Origin: Glandiceps talaboti
Taxonomy: Eukaryota; Hemichordata; Enteropneusta; Spengelidae
Reading direction: 5' to 3'
NCBI RefSeq assembly: GCF_964340395.1
Contig: NC_135556.1
Location: 735,001 to 799,000 of the forward strand
Length of the DNA: 64,000 nucleotides
Made by a program: the position numbers and the translations under genes
Shown: positions 26,573 to 37,500 of the stretch, piece after piece
Numbering within the stretch: position 1 is the stretch's first letter
Layout: each line of letters opens with the position of its first letter
The notes under the pieces: generated by a model
The model's input: the letters and a program-made list of their open reading frames with translations, nothing else
Told to the model about the DNA's origin: nothing
Databases searched by the model: none

Positions 26573-27280
26573 ATGGAAATATGTAAATTATGTAAACGGG
26601 AAGTTGCACCAGATGTAGCCCGTGATTGTACTAACATTTGCGGTACACTGTTTGGAAAATCCCATTGTTCTATTTGTTGTGATTCAGTAGCAAGGGACAA
26701 AATGAACTGGTATGATATTATTCATTGTAATATATGTAGAAGATTCAATATACCTCGTGTTGATATTTGTAAAAACATTTGTGGTAACATCTATGGAAGG
26801 TTTCACTGTTTTAACTGCTGTACTTCGTTTAATAAACCTTTAGATGAAAGCTTCGAGCATGACCAAAGAAAAAATCGAAATATTTATGATCCGAAAAACC
26901 ATATTAAAATAGTTTTTAAGAGGTATAATCTCAATTTTTATCTTTTATCAACTGTTGCGAGACTATTTTTATCAATCAATAAAGTTTATGTAGAGACAAC
27001 ACGATATCGATCACTCAACTTCAGTGTGATCATAAAAGCAATTCTATTATACTTAGGAAAATATCAGGAAGCTGCTCTAATACCAGAATTGAAAACGAAA
27101 GCACATTCACAGAACCAAATTCTTAAACGATTTTGGGATAAATGGAATGCAGAATATCAAGAGATAAGATTTAGTTGGTGGCGTTTACGTTGGCGTCAAA
27201 TCTGTTTTAAAAATAAAACAATCATTGAAAATAAAACAATCATTGAAAAAAATTACCGTTATTTAAATAAAAACTTATAA
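26573..27280 (+). CDS. Unrecognised 235-aa protein with two cysteine-rich modules
   Basis: A clean open frame I cannot assign. The N-terminus holds two tandem copies of one cysteine module. The first begins CKLCKREVAPDVARDC at residue 4 and ends in CSICC. The second begins CNICRRFNIP near residue 52 and ends in CFNCC. Each has C-x2-C, C-x3-C and C-x2-CC spacing, so a duplicated zinc-binding domain is likely. Residues 105-200 look globular and mixed helical (RYRSLNFSVIIKAILLYLG, then LIPELKT and a W-rich, basic tail). An 18-bp tandem duplication encodes the repeated KTIIEN near the C-terminus. An in-frame TAA at 26561 makes the ATG at 26573 the first start; it lies just after the transposon end and an AT-rich TATATAAA. 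The layout faintly recalls late transcription factors of large DNA viruses (VLTF3-like), but this is a guess. It could be an intronless gene of a mobile or virus-derived element. Confidence 0.6.
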   Translation: MEICKLCKREVAPDVARDCTNICGTLFGKSHCSICCDSVARDKMNWYDIIHCNICRRFNIPRVDICKNICGNIYGRFHCFNCCTSFNKPLDESFEHDQRKNRNIYDPKNHIKIVFKRYNLNFYLLSTVARLFLSINKVYVETTRYRSLNFSVIIKAILLYLGKYQEAALIPELKTKAHSQNQILKRFWDKWNAEYQEIRFSWWRLRWRQICFKNKTIIENKTIIEKNYRYLNKNL

Positions 27281-27418
27281 AAACTGCTGCTCTACTGTAT
27301 ATAGACCTGCCTCTTTGTTTGTTTGAATTCTGGTGCCAACCTACCGCAAGTAGTACAATTCTCTCGCATTGTAATGTATATGCTAGTAACAATACAATTG
27401 TCTAATTGAGCGTATCAA

Positions 27419-27451
27419 AGGTCACACAGGTCACATGGGTCATAGAGGTGA
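27419..27451 (+). promoter_or_regulatory. Four nuclear-receptor half-sites at DR3 spacing
   Basis: AGGTCA (27419), AGGTCA (27428), GGGTCA (27437) and AGGTGA (27446) follow one another with exactly three bases between each. This is repeated DR3 spacing, the arrangement bound by VDR/RXR-type heterodimers. It may equally be a small 9-bp tandem repeat. Confidence 0.5.
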
Positions 27452-27482
27452 AGGATGTCGAAGACGTAAACGCCACACACAA

Positions 27483-27490
27483 TGACGTCA
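27483..27490. promoter_or_regulatory. CRE palindrome
   Basis: TGACGTCA, the full CREB/ATF consensus, 32 bp after the half-site run. Confidence 0.45.
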
Positions 27491-27501
27491 TACACACATG
27501 A

Positions 27502-27508
27502 TGAGTCA
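27502..27508. promoter_or_regulatory. AP-1 site
   Basis: TGAGTCA, the AP-1 consensus, 11 bp after the CRE. Confidence 0.4.
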
Positions 27509-27829
27509 TGAGTCTATTTTTAAACCTGCCTGAGGCTGGTAAGACTACCAATACGTTCAATTAGACAATGGGTAAGTGTATTAATAGACCGTCGATAGTA
27601 ATACTGTCGTGTACTGTCATTCGTACTATCGTGTACTGTCATATCACAGACATTCTACACGGTTCAAAAACCCTTCCACAGTGGAACGACAATGAATAAC
27701 AGTAAAATTACGTGTTATTTTTGGTGTTTACACAAATTTAATATAAATTAAACCATTTATTTAACGTAAAAAGGTAAAAAGTGGAGGTTGTAAAAAAGTG
27801 ATCCTAAACTATCATATATATTACTACTT

Positions 27830-28330
27830 ACATAGATACTAGTGCTTCTGCAACTACCTCAGTTTGAATTCGTTTCAGAGCTACTGACTCTGGATAACGT
27901 GTTGCATAGTCTACTAGGGTTAATATATAACAGTTACCTCTGTCAGTTTACTGGATGTAAAGGTCCAACTAAATCTACAGCTACTCGCTTAAATGGTGTA
28001 TCGATTAGTGGCATGCTACCTAAGGGTACTTTGCTAACTTTACTTTTCGGACTAGTCTTTTGACAGATATCACAAGACCGACAGTATCGCATTACGTCAT
28101 CATCAATTCCTGGCCAATAGAACTGAGTAAGAATCCTATCAAGTGTTTTCTTTGACCCCAAGTGACCTCCCACTATCGACTCATGAGCCAATCACACATT
28201 CTGACGAAACTTTAATGGTACAACTAGCTGAGTGAACACCCGACCATGGTCTATATTAGGGGACTGAAATTCCCGATAAATTAAACCTTTCCTACTGATA
28301 AACTTTGCCACATTATGACGACCAGAGTGA
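27830..28330 (-). pseudogene. Ty3/gypsy integrase fragment
   Basis: Minus-strand remnant of an LTR-retrotransposon integrase. The zinc-binding HHCC module is clear at about 28191-28060 (HES...GGHLG...CRSCDICQK), followed by the start of the catalytic core with VDLVGP. It is broken by a premature stop just before the HHCC module (near 28194), by a one-base frameshift near 27935, and by truncation near 27830, before the remaining catalytic acids. A short linker that normally follows RNase H is readable in another frame at 28200-28340. Confidence 0.85.
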
Positions 28331-28339
28331 ACCTCTTTA

Positions 28340-28952
28340 CCTCTAATGTTTCGTTTTTCTGCTGCTCCAACTGCAACCCTTGTGCAGTCACTGGCTCAGT
28401 TTCTGTTGCAATATCAGGGACAACTAACTTACGAACTGACCTGTTTTCTGCAGCTACCTGTGCTCTAATTTGAACGGCTTGTATCACAGTTTCTGGACTA
28501 GCCTCCCTCTTTGTTTCACCACTGACCTTACAATCAACAACCTCACCACTAGGAGAAATACTCACTTCTCCATCCCCTTGGCTTAGCTTGCTCACTTCAT
28601 GGTAATGCCAGGCAGGATTAGGATCATCAGGTTGTCTAACTCCACTAAAGTTTCCTAAGATTAGATCATATAATGGGGTTTCCATACACAAAGCTTCTAC
28701 TACTCCCGAGTAGAAAGGAGTGTCCACTGTAACCTTGGCAACTGGCACCCTTCTACATGTCCTATCAATCATGATAAATGTACGCACATCACCTGTCATC
28801 TGACTATTGTCAACTAGTCCCTTTCTAACTGCTACTGCATTACAGCCACTGTCTCGCAAGACTTTAGATTTCTGACCATTTACCAGACCAAAAACTACTG
28901 GCATATCCTGTTCTATTTGCCTAGACATTGCTGTCATACTCATAACTGGCAA
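28340..28952 (-). pseudogene. Ty3/gypsy aspartic protease region
   Basis: Retropepsin-like region with LRDSGCNAVAV, where the catalytic aspartate sits in D-S-G, and a later LYDLILGNFSGV matching the second conserved strand of gypsy proteases. The acidic linker after it runs almost directly into the integrase fragment. Reverse transcriptase and RNase H, normally between them, are absent. This is therefore an internally deleted copy, and the frame shifts near 28330. Confidence 0.75.
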
Positions 28953-28982
28953 TTCATGACCATTAGTTGTAATTGAAGTCCA

Positions 28983-30345
28983 TCATAACATGCACAGCAT
29001 GTTCCACTTGTTTAAATTTGCACTTGTTCCCCATACACCACAACAATAGCCCAAATAACGAAGTAAGTAGGCAATATAGTATGTTCGTCTAGTGCTGACT
29101 GGTAAATAACGTTTTATACGTCTGAGTAAATATGCAACATGTGAATTGACCTTTTTATAAATGGAATCAGTGTTCGACTTCCAGTTTAAGTGTTGATCAA
29201 CAACAACTCCCAGAAGTCTCTCTTCATTTACACACTGCAAAGTATCCCGACCAATTTTACAATGAAGTGTGTTTCTTGGTAAATGTGACAATCTCTGGCG
29301 TTTGGTTATAAGCATGGTCTTTGTTTTGCTTGTATTTACAACCATTTTATTTTGCATGCACCAATGACTAACTGATTCAAGGTCATCATTTAGAGTTTTT
29401 CAATTTCAGTGAGAGTTTTTCCTTTTGCCATAATTGTAGAGTCATCGGCATACGTTTCAATAGGATTGCTAACAACCATCGGTAAATCGTTAAGGAATAA
29501 TATGAAAAAAAGAGGCCCAAGGATACTACCCTGAGGAACCCCTGTACATACTGGTAGGGCATCCGAAATCTTTCCTTGAAAGTGCACTACTTGTTTCCTA
29601 TTTGAGAGATATGAATTAAACCAGTCTAAAGAGGTGGTATCACATTTGTAGATTTCAAGTTTTTTGAGAAGTAATTCATGGTTCACCAAGTCAAAAGCCT
29701 TATGTAAGTCAACAAAAATAACACCATTTAGATTACCATCATCCATAGCTTTTGACCAAGTGTGGACCATTTTACATAACACAGTCTCGCATGAAAAGCC
29801 TTTGCGAAAACCTGACTGTCAGTCATTTATCAGGGGTTTCAAGAACTTGTATAAATGACTATGAACATGTTTTTCAAAGATCTTTGAAAGAACTGGAAGT
29901 ACTGAAACTGGCCTGAAATTACCACAGTCTTCTAAGGATCCAGATTTGTGCAATGGAGTAACTTTTGCTCTTTTCCATCTATCAGGAAATACGCCCGTTT
30001 TTAAGCTTAAATTATAGATGTAACACAGTGACCTGGCTATTTTAGTTGCTGATAATCTGAGAATCTTTGGACTTAATTGATCAAGTCCAGTAGCTTTGGA
30101 TGTCTTTAAACTTGACAATTCTTTTATCACAAATTCTTCACTTACTGGAGGAATTTTGAAATACACTTCTGGATCCAAATTGTCATGAACATAATTTCTG
30201 AGTTTTGCAAAGTCTGTGATTGAAACAGGAAAATCTGCACTATTTAAAAGTGATTTGCAATATCTGTGAAAAAATTGTTAAAAGAATTTACAATTTCCAT
30301 TGGGTTTGTAATATCAGCTCCCTCTACTTTCATTTTGACACCTAA
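28983..30345 (-). pseudogene. Third LINE reverse transcriptase, multiply broken
   Basis: Minus-strand reverse transcriptase of a Jockey/CR1-superfamily LINE, different from the one at 18 kb. The N-terminal finger region (SKATGLDQLSPK, NFRPVSVLP) lies at 29822-30178. It is followed after an in-frame TGA near 29819 by motif A (VDLHKAFD), GVPQGSILGP and the catalytic YADD within 29390-29782. A frameshift near 29393 leads to the thumb region at 28983-29357. Another frameshift near 30258 splits the upstream part, which is readable to about 30345. The 3' end is cut at the junction with the gypsy fragment near 28983. No endonuclease is present. Confidence 0.85.
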
Positions 30346-30759
30346 TTTGCACATCACTGATGAGATCATTATATGCTTAATATTTCTTCATCTATACACC
30401 CACAGATGCATCCCTATTAAATTTCAGCCCAATCTGCTCAGTAGTTTTGGAATTATAGGTTTGTGACCAAAAAGGCACATTTTTAGCCCTAATTTGCATA
30501 TTACTTAGGGAATCATCATATCATAAACAAATCTTAATTTACTCACCCCTAAGACTAAGAATGTTCCCACAAAATTTCATGCTAATCTGCCCAGTAGTTT
30601 TGGAGTTTAAGTTTTTTGACCAAAAATCAAATTTTTTGACCCAAACCCACATTTCTGATGCAATCATTTTCATTTGAACAATTTCCCAACTAAACACCAG
30701 AAGTAACATGACCACCAAATATCAAAGCAATCGGCCCAGCAGTTTTTGACTTTATGTTG

Positions 30760-30760
<1 letters not shown>
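30330..30760 (+). repeat. Three diverged units of a roughly 145-bp repeat
   Basis: A block containing CTAATTTGCA, then an AATTTCA-GC-AATC-GC-CAGTAGTTTT motif, then TTTGACC repeats at about 30330, 30470 and 30613. It leads straight into a CA microsatellite. This arrangement is common at the 3' ends of invertebrate transposons. Confidence 0.6.
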
Positions 30761-30761
<1 letters not shown>

Positions 30762-30796
<35 letters not shown>

Positions 30797-30834
30797 ACAC
30801 ACACACACACAGACAGACAGACAGACAGACAGAC
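30762..30834. repeat. (CA)n followed by (AGAC)n microsatellite
   Basis: About 48 bp of CA dinucleotides with one interruption, then six AGAC tetramers. Confidence 0.97.
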
Positions 30835-30869
30835 TTTGCCATGCCTATAGCACTACTGAACCTTATCTG

Positions 30870-31180
30870 TTTAGTTGTACTAAAAAAATGTTTATCCACA
30901 TGTTGATCCATGCTAGGTATAGGTGTTCATCTATCCAGTTGCCTATTGTATTTAACCATCTTGTTATGTTTGCAATATATGCAATCATTTGGCTGTTGCT
31001 ATGGGCGTGGTCATGTTGTTTGACATATTTGCATACATTTTTTAAATGTCTGTTCACTTGTTTATGAATGAATCCCTGATGTTATCTTTGCAATATAGTG
31101 ATCACTTGGCTGTTGCTATGGGTGTGGTCTTGTTGCTACATATATTTGCATACAGTCATTATTTGAAAGTTTATTCATTT
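30870..31180 (+). repeat. Roughly 117-bp minisatellite, short cluster
   Basis: GGCTGTTGCTATGGG recurs at 30991 and 31108, each followed by a TTTGCATACA motif, with a partial unit before. The same unit forms a longer cluster at 42180-42640. Confidence 0.75.
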
Positions 31181-31264
31181 GTCAGACAGACACCGCATGA
31201 TGTCTTCAGCATACTCTACCTTATCAGGTCAGTTGTGCTAAAAATGATTCCTCACAGAAAGATA

Positions 31265-31294
31265 CAGAATCAGAATCAGAATCAGAATCAGAAT
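31265..31294. repeat. (CAGAAT)5 microsatellite
   Basis: Five perfect CAGAAT hexamers. Confidence 0.95.
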
Positions 31295-31299
31295 AATTA

Positions 31300-31790
31300 C
31301 AGAATAATATTTGGCAAATAATATATATGTATCACACTAACCACATCACAGACATTAAATCTATGTATTGTAATAAGGGAAACTACACCTGTGAAAACAG
31401 TGGTGAGTTAAGATAACAATAGGACACATATCTTCATTTATTTAATTGCCTGTCATCCATATGTGCCTCTGATGCTGCAAGTATATGTATGTCATTTTAA
31501 TGGTAACATAATTCTGTTATATGGTACTATATGACAAGGCAACTAAGGCTACATATTGAATTACCAGTACTCAAATAAACAACATTTCAATAAATTACCA
31601 TATATAGTGTTAGCCAATAAGTGAATCATTGGTGAATAGGCTTGATGACATAACTGTAGTCAGCTGTGTAACAAGTCTCAACCATAATAACTCAAGCACA
31701 TGGTTCAACATTACTGACATCATACAAATCTGAAGGATGCATGTAATCCTATCATTCACATACATACTGCAAAAACAAAACAATGAAATA
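31300..31790. other. Probable 3' flank/UTR of TIMM10B
   Basis: No repeat or coding signal is obvious. A minus-strand AATAAA at 31437-31442 lies about 350 bp after the stop codon and is a candidate polyadenylation signal. Confidence 0.4.
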
Positions 31791-32093
31791 CTATAATGTC
31801 TCATTATAAGTTTCTGATATTTCTTCTGAACTGCTATTGGTGACCACACCAGCATCACTGTCTGGATTTATTGGGCTAACACTGTTTTCCATTTTCAGTT
31901 CTGCTACATTTAGCGCTTGAACAGTTTCCAGACTTTGTTGTTGTTGCATTATTTGTTCTGCCTGAGAAGCAGCTATTTGTCCCTGGTCCTCTGATCCCAT
32001 CATTTTAGCCAATGGACTGACTTCCATGTATGTTCCTATAAGTCGGTGGTTGACATTAACCAATTTGCTTGCACATCTGTCTACACAGATTTC
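31791..32093 (-). CDS. TIMM10B: TIMM10B (Tim9b) exon 3, C-terminal half
   Basis: Small Tim chaperone subunit of the mitochondrial intermembrane space. In animals it associates with the TIM22 carrier translocase to insert multispanning proteins into the inner membrane. This exon opens after TACTACAG at 32094 in phase 0. It encodes the second CX3C motif (CVDRC) and CASKLVNVNHRLIGTYMEV, which aligns well with the equivalent human segment. Fifteen residues separate the two CX3C motifs, as in human TIMM10B. After the helix the protein has a tail of about 75 residues, glutamine-rich (IMQQQQSLETVQ) then acidic/serine-rich. The whole protein is thus about 148 residues against 103 in human. The stop is TAG at 31791-31793. 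The next exon upstream is 11 kb away at 43165. Confidence 0.88.
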   Translation of the reverse strand, partial: EICVDRCASKLVNVNHRLIGTYMEVSPLAKMMGSEDQGQIAASQAEQIMQQQQSLETVQALNVAELKMENSVSPINPDSDAGVVTNSSSEEISETYNETL

Positions 32094-32165
32094 CTGTAGT
32101 AAAAATACACAAAAGAGTCAACTTGTAGTTTAGGTGTGGTCTAGAAAACATCAGAGGGGAGAGTG

Positions 32166-32209
32166 ATATATATATATATTGTGTGTGTGTGTGTGGGGGG
32201 GGGGGGGGG
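32166..32209. repeat. Compound (TA)n (TG)n (G)n tract
   Basis: TA dinucleotides, then TG dinucleotides, then a run of about 15 G, inside TIMM10B intron 2 near the exon 3 acceptor. Confidence 0.95.
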
Positions 32210-32250
32210 TTCTTTACTGCTTCTTGTACTGCCATGTCCTCGGCATACTT

Positions 32251-33025
32251 AAACAAGCGACCTATCGGTCAGAATAGCTCCGCTGTTTGTTTTTTAATTT
32301 AATTTTTTATTTTGGTGACATGTAGAAGTGGTTCAGTTCTTCAGCTTTTTACACAGAAGTTGGTAATGTATTGTACTTTTATACCATAGTCACCATTTTA
32401 TAACAAAAATCTACTGTTATGAAAAATTGCACAAAATCTCAGAAAAAAAATGACTGGGAAATGCACACAAGAAAAAGAAAAAAGAGAGAGGATTTTGAGG
32501 TTGGCTATAAATAATTCCAGTGTCTTACAGCTTTAACCCTGGAAAATTTTAATGATTAATGAAATAAACTAGGGATCTAAAATAATTTTGAGGCAATTTG
32601 AATTTCAATTTTCTAACAAATTTACCAAGTCAACAACATTCAACTTGTACTAGTTGTAGTAGATATATATATAGGGAAGAAATGTATTAATCGCCATCTT
32701 AGTTTCCGTACGGCGAAAATCCCCAAGTACCCGAAAGAGAGTCATTCTCAGCCAACAGGGTTCGACACTGGAGTAAAAAAGTCACTATCCCACAGGACTA
32801 GTAAAATTGATAACGTAGTAGTCCTGCAAAAAATTTGGTGGTCCTATCTTTAAGTGCTTTCGCTTGTTCACTTAGGCTCTTCATCTCTATTAGTTTTTGC
32901 TCTACTTCTAATTCACTTTTCCAAACTCCATATTTATTTCAAACCCTGTGTTGTAATTGAACTGTCTATTTCTTTGTAGTTGTTTGTGCATCATCAACTT
33001 ATTACTGTAATTTTATTCTCTTTTT
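32251..33025 (+). repeat. Composite repeat family, left part plus W segment
   Basis: It starts at AAACAAGCGACCTATCGG and matches copies at 47101 and 52712; from about 32760 on it matches the W segment at 39418 and 49076. It holds the shared landmarks GGGAAGAAATGTATTAATCG and TTTCCGTACGGCG. No open frame of note. Confidence 0.85.
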
Positions 33026-33893
33026 TAGCTCCGCTGTCAGCGGAAGCTGAAAGCGTAGCTTTAGGTATAGGTTGTATAGAGTATAGAGAGTAGAGTGAAT
33101 CATAGGTGTCCGTCAAACTTTTATATTTTCATTATTTTCTCCGAAAGTGACAGTCAGTATTCTTAGATATTTGGTGTACATGTTCCCTGGGGGGAGGCTA
33201 TTCAGATTTGTTCATGCCAAGTTGATCTGTGCCATTTTCAATTTTTTATGATTTTTTTTCATAAAATGTCATTTTCATCATCTCCGTGAAAACTTATTGT
33301 CAGATTGCTTTGATATCTGGTGTGTTGATGCGCAGGGGGTAGCTTACTCAGGTTTGTTAATTTTAAGTTAGCACATCTTCATTTTTATTTTTTATGATTT
33401 TTTTTTTGTAATTTGAAAAAAAAATGAATATGTTAATGAGCATAATGACCGACGCCATATTGGAAATCAGTCCACGAGACTTTAAGTAAACTGCCACTTT
33501 TCAAAAGACACTATTGACGTCAAACAAGCAATGTAACATGTGCTATAGTCATAATTCTACGCATTGGGCGCCCAAATGCATGAAGTGACAAGCGTTTATT
33601 CGAAACAGGGTTGTAAACTTCAAATCCAAATTCTGCACCCCTTCTACATAATCAGCCAGTCCGCAACGTCCTTATTTGCATACTCTATCCTGATTCGACC
33701 AGAAGCTGAAGCTGACCTCATTTGACCGGGCGATTTTCCACAGCAAGTAACAACACAGGACGGTCTTGATACTCACTAAAATCTCACTTCAGACCCACTA
33801 TAAAAATGTGATGTTTTCAGATAACATGTAACTTGTGATTAATTCTATATTGTCGTGCAATTTGGAGTGACAGTGAACCAGAATTAAGACAAC

Positions 33894-34166
33894 TTGCGTA
33901 AGGAAGGCATGCAGTTGAAGTTATGCAAGAGCAGTCTAACTGCGGACTGTGAATCAACCAAATTTTGTTTATTGGCCGACAGTTCACATGTAAAGTTAAA
34001 CAACATGAACGTGTCTTGCCATTTCCAAAATGCAAATATTTGGCAAGTAAAAATAATTAAAATAATCACAACTTTAATTTGGCTTCAGACTTTGCATTAT
34101 GTTTTGCGTATCTTTCCCCGTTTTACATGTAAATCCGAAAAGGTTCTCTCGTCATGTCATCAGTGA
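33894..34166 (+). other. Open frame shared by copies of module A
   Basis: A 90-codon frame containing FQNANIWQVKIIKIITTLIW and FPRFTCKSEKVLS. Homologous frames occur in the module copies at 47472-47798 and 54016-54297 on the opposite strand. It is either a small conserved element ORF or chance persistence in a young repeat. Confidence 0.3.
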
Positions 34167-34555
34167 TCAGACCGCGAGGGGCTGCTTTGAGTACGAGCGA
34201 AGTGAGGCATGTTGAGGTATTTTGTTGAGAATGATAAATATTGCGAAATGTCAAGTACAAGGTTTAAATACAATGGAATAATGAAAAAAATGTCCGAGTC
34301 TGCTGACAGGCGCCGCGCCGGTCACAAGAGACACTGTAAATTCCATCTTTCTTAGTTTCCATACGGCGACAACCCCAGGTACCCGGATGCACGAGGGACT
34401 AACCCGGAAGCAAGTCGTTGTCAGCCATACGTTACAGTGGTAACATCGTCCGAGAAATCGCTGCGTTCAGAGTGTCATTATTCACAGAATTGTTGTTTTC
34501 GAGTGAAAACGCGTCTTGAATTGTATAAATCTAACAAATGAAGACATGTCAAGTT

Positions 34556-37500
34556 TTGGTGAGCACTCCCCTCCTTGGTGAGTTTTTTTGTGGGTGCGTC
34601 TTTCTTCGGAGGTTTTGGTTTTTTGTTTGCTGCTTGCCTTTTGGCATTTTCTTCTTGGTATTTTGCCTTTTGCATTTTTTTTCCTTCCTTTTTTGCCAGA
34701 ATCGTTGTAGATTCTGGCATGTGCTCCTTTTCCCTTTTTTTTCCTTTTCTTCTCAAAATGCGAGAGTTTCAAGTTATAACTGCGTTCGAATTGTTTTTTC
34801 TTCCCTTTTGTTCGGCACCATGTTTTTGTTGTTTTTGTTTTTGTCTCAGTCATGACAGCGTAATAATGAGCATATGCTTGAGATTTTTGATATAATGTCA
34901 ATGAATGTGCGAGGTATGGGAAACTTTAAAAAGAGAAGGGGTATTTTTCAGTGGCTGTCACGGAAAAAGTCAAATATTATCTTTCTTCAGGAAACACACA
35001 CTGTTTTTAAAGACGAATCCGTCTGGCCAAATGAACTCCGGGGCCATTTTGTTTTCTCTCATGGCAACTCCAATAGTAGGGGGGTAGCTGTCATCCTTAG
35101 AAATTTAGACTTTGATATTAATCATGAGAACGGATAACGAGGGTAGGATCATCATAATCTCTGTTGATATATACGGGAAACCATATTTGTTAATTAACTG
35201 GTATGCTCCAAACGTAGAGAAGGACCACACTTCTACACTTCTTAAGTTGGCTACTATGATTAAGGACTTGGAAATAGAACCAGACAGAGAAATTATTTGG
35301 GGAGGGGATTTCAATGTAGCTCTTGAGGTCAATTTAGATAGGAAGGGGGGTAACCCATTGATTTGGAAGAACGCTTTGAGGACCCTTTCAAATATTCGTT
35401 CAGAGTTGGATCTCAGTGACATCTGGAGAGTTCGTAACCCTTTAGTAAATCGCTTTACTTGGCGTAGGCTCCGCCCTGCTTTAATCCAGAGTCGCATAGA
35501 CTATTTTCTAATTAGCAGCTCGCTTCAGCAAACAGTTAGAGACACAGATATTATCTCTTTTGTCTATTCTGATCATTCTGCCATCACTCTCTCCATCGGG
35601 GATAGTCGATCAAATCTTGGTTGTTCCTATTGGAAGCTAAATAATAGTTTCTTTTTTGAAGATGAGTATATCAGTCTTATCACTGAAAACCTCAATTCCT
35701 GGATACATGAGTATCACACGGATGACCCTATTCCTCTTTGGGAATATTTGAAATTTAAGATTAAGGTAGTCTCACTTGCCTATGGCAAAAAGAAAGCAAG
35801 AGAGAGAAGGGATACCACGTATGACTTGGAACAGAAGTTAAGCCGTTTAGAAAATCTGTTGGCTACCGCTCCCACAGATAGTGTGAAAGCGGAAATTATT
35901 GGTGTTCGTAAGGAGCTTCAATGTGAGCTTGACTATATAACTGAAGGTAGTATTATTCGTTCAAGGGCAAAATGGTACGAGTTTGGGGAAAAGAATACGA
36001 AATACTTTTTAGGTTTAGAAAAAGCAAACGCAAAGAAATCGCAAATTACTCAGATTATCAATGAAAATAGTCAGATCATAACTGACCCTGCACAGATTCA
36101 AAGAGAAATTAAATCTTTCTATTCGGGCCTTTATAGTAGTAGACATGTCCAAGTTTCTGATTTCTTTCAAAATGTGAGCTTGCCCGCCCTAAGTAATGCT
36201 GATCGGGAACACTGTGAAGGCCAAATTACATTGAATGAGGCCTTTAAAGCACTTGCTAGTATGCCAAAAAATAAAACCCCGGGAAATGATGGGCTTACCT
36301 GTGAATTCTACATCAAATTTTGGCCTATAGTTGGTCACCTTTTAGTCAACTCACTGAATGCTGGGTTTGAAAACGGTACACTGGGTCCCAGCCAAAGTCA
36401 GGGAGTGATTACGATGATTGACAAGAAAGGCAAAGATAAACGGCTTATCAAGAATTGGAGGCCGATTACACTTCTAAATGTTGACTATAAACTGGGTGCC
36501 AAATGTATCTCCCTTCGATTGGATAAGGTTCTGCCAAATATTATTGGGCCCACCCAATCAGCCTTTTTAAAGGGTCGTCAAATTGGAGACTGTGTTCGTC
36601 TTATAGAAGACTTAATGGAGTATACAAAAAATGAAAACCTCCCTGGAATCCTCATGGCTATCGACTTTGAGAAGGCCTTTGATAGTCTGGAGTGGGACTT
36701 TCTTTTAACATCGCTTAGTAAATTTGAATTTGGCCCCTCACTCCAAAATTGGATTCGCACTCTCTACTCCAATCCCTCTAGTTGTGTGATGAATCGGGGA
36801 CGAAGTACTGGTTATTTTGATATTAAGAGAGGAGTCCGCCAAGGCGACCCTCTCTCCCCTGCCCTCTTTATTATTGCTTTAGAAGTGCTATTGGTCTCTA
36901 TTCAGCAAAGTAATGCTATTAACGGCATCAAGGTTTGGGGCGAGGATATCAAAAACTCTGCCTTTGCTGATGATTTGACTTGTTTCCTAGCCGATGAAAC
37001 ATCGGCTTCCAATCTCTTAGCCCTTCTCAAAGATTTTCAGCGGGCTTCAGGTCTTTCAAAAATAAAAGTAAAACAGAGGCCATGTGGCTGGGTAGTTGGA
37101 GATTTACTTGGTATTAATTGGCCGAAATCGCCTGTAAAGATTGTCGGTATCTTCTTTTCCTATAACTCAGTTAGGGCTTATCAGGAAAATATTTCAGGTT
37201 CCTTCAAGTCCATGAACGGCCTGCTCAACCTATGGAGTTGTAGAGGACTGACTTTGATAGGAAAAACTCTTATTGTGAAAACTCTTGTTATTCCAAAGTT
37301 TATTTATTTGTTCAATATGATTCATATCAAGATGGGTGACATCAAAGCTATTAATAGTGCAATCCACAGATTTATCTGGAAGGGCCCAGACAAAGTTAGT
37401 AGAAATTCTTTAATTGGTGATATTAAAGACGGTGGTTTGGGAATGATTGACATTTTTGCACTTTACAAAGCTTTTAGAATTTCTTGGATAAAGCGTTTCA

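Larger units (their letters stand above)
27281..27830. other. Non-coding interval with a regulatory motif cluster
   Basis: No gene is seen. It holds a run of nuclear-receptor half-sites, a CRE and an AP-1 site (annotated separately). It also has a short duplicated CGTGTACTGTCAT motif near 27608 and 27630. Confidence 0.5.

Noticed and set aside
26573-27280. Firm naming as a viral late transcription factor
   Set aside because: Only a vague similarity of layout; without a profile search this would be over-reading.
34478-34901. Two overlapping lysine-rich minus-strand frames as genes
   Set aside because: They cross the LINE border into the host repeat and follow from the T-rich 5' end. Kept only as a possible inversion trace.
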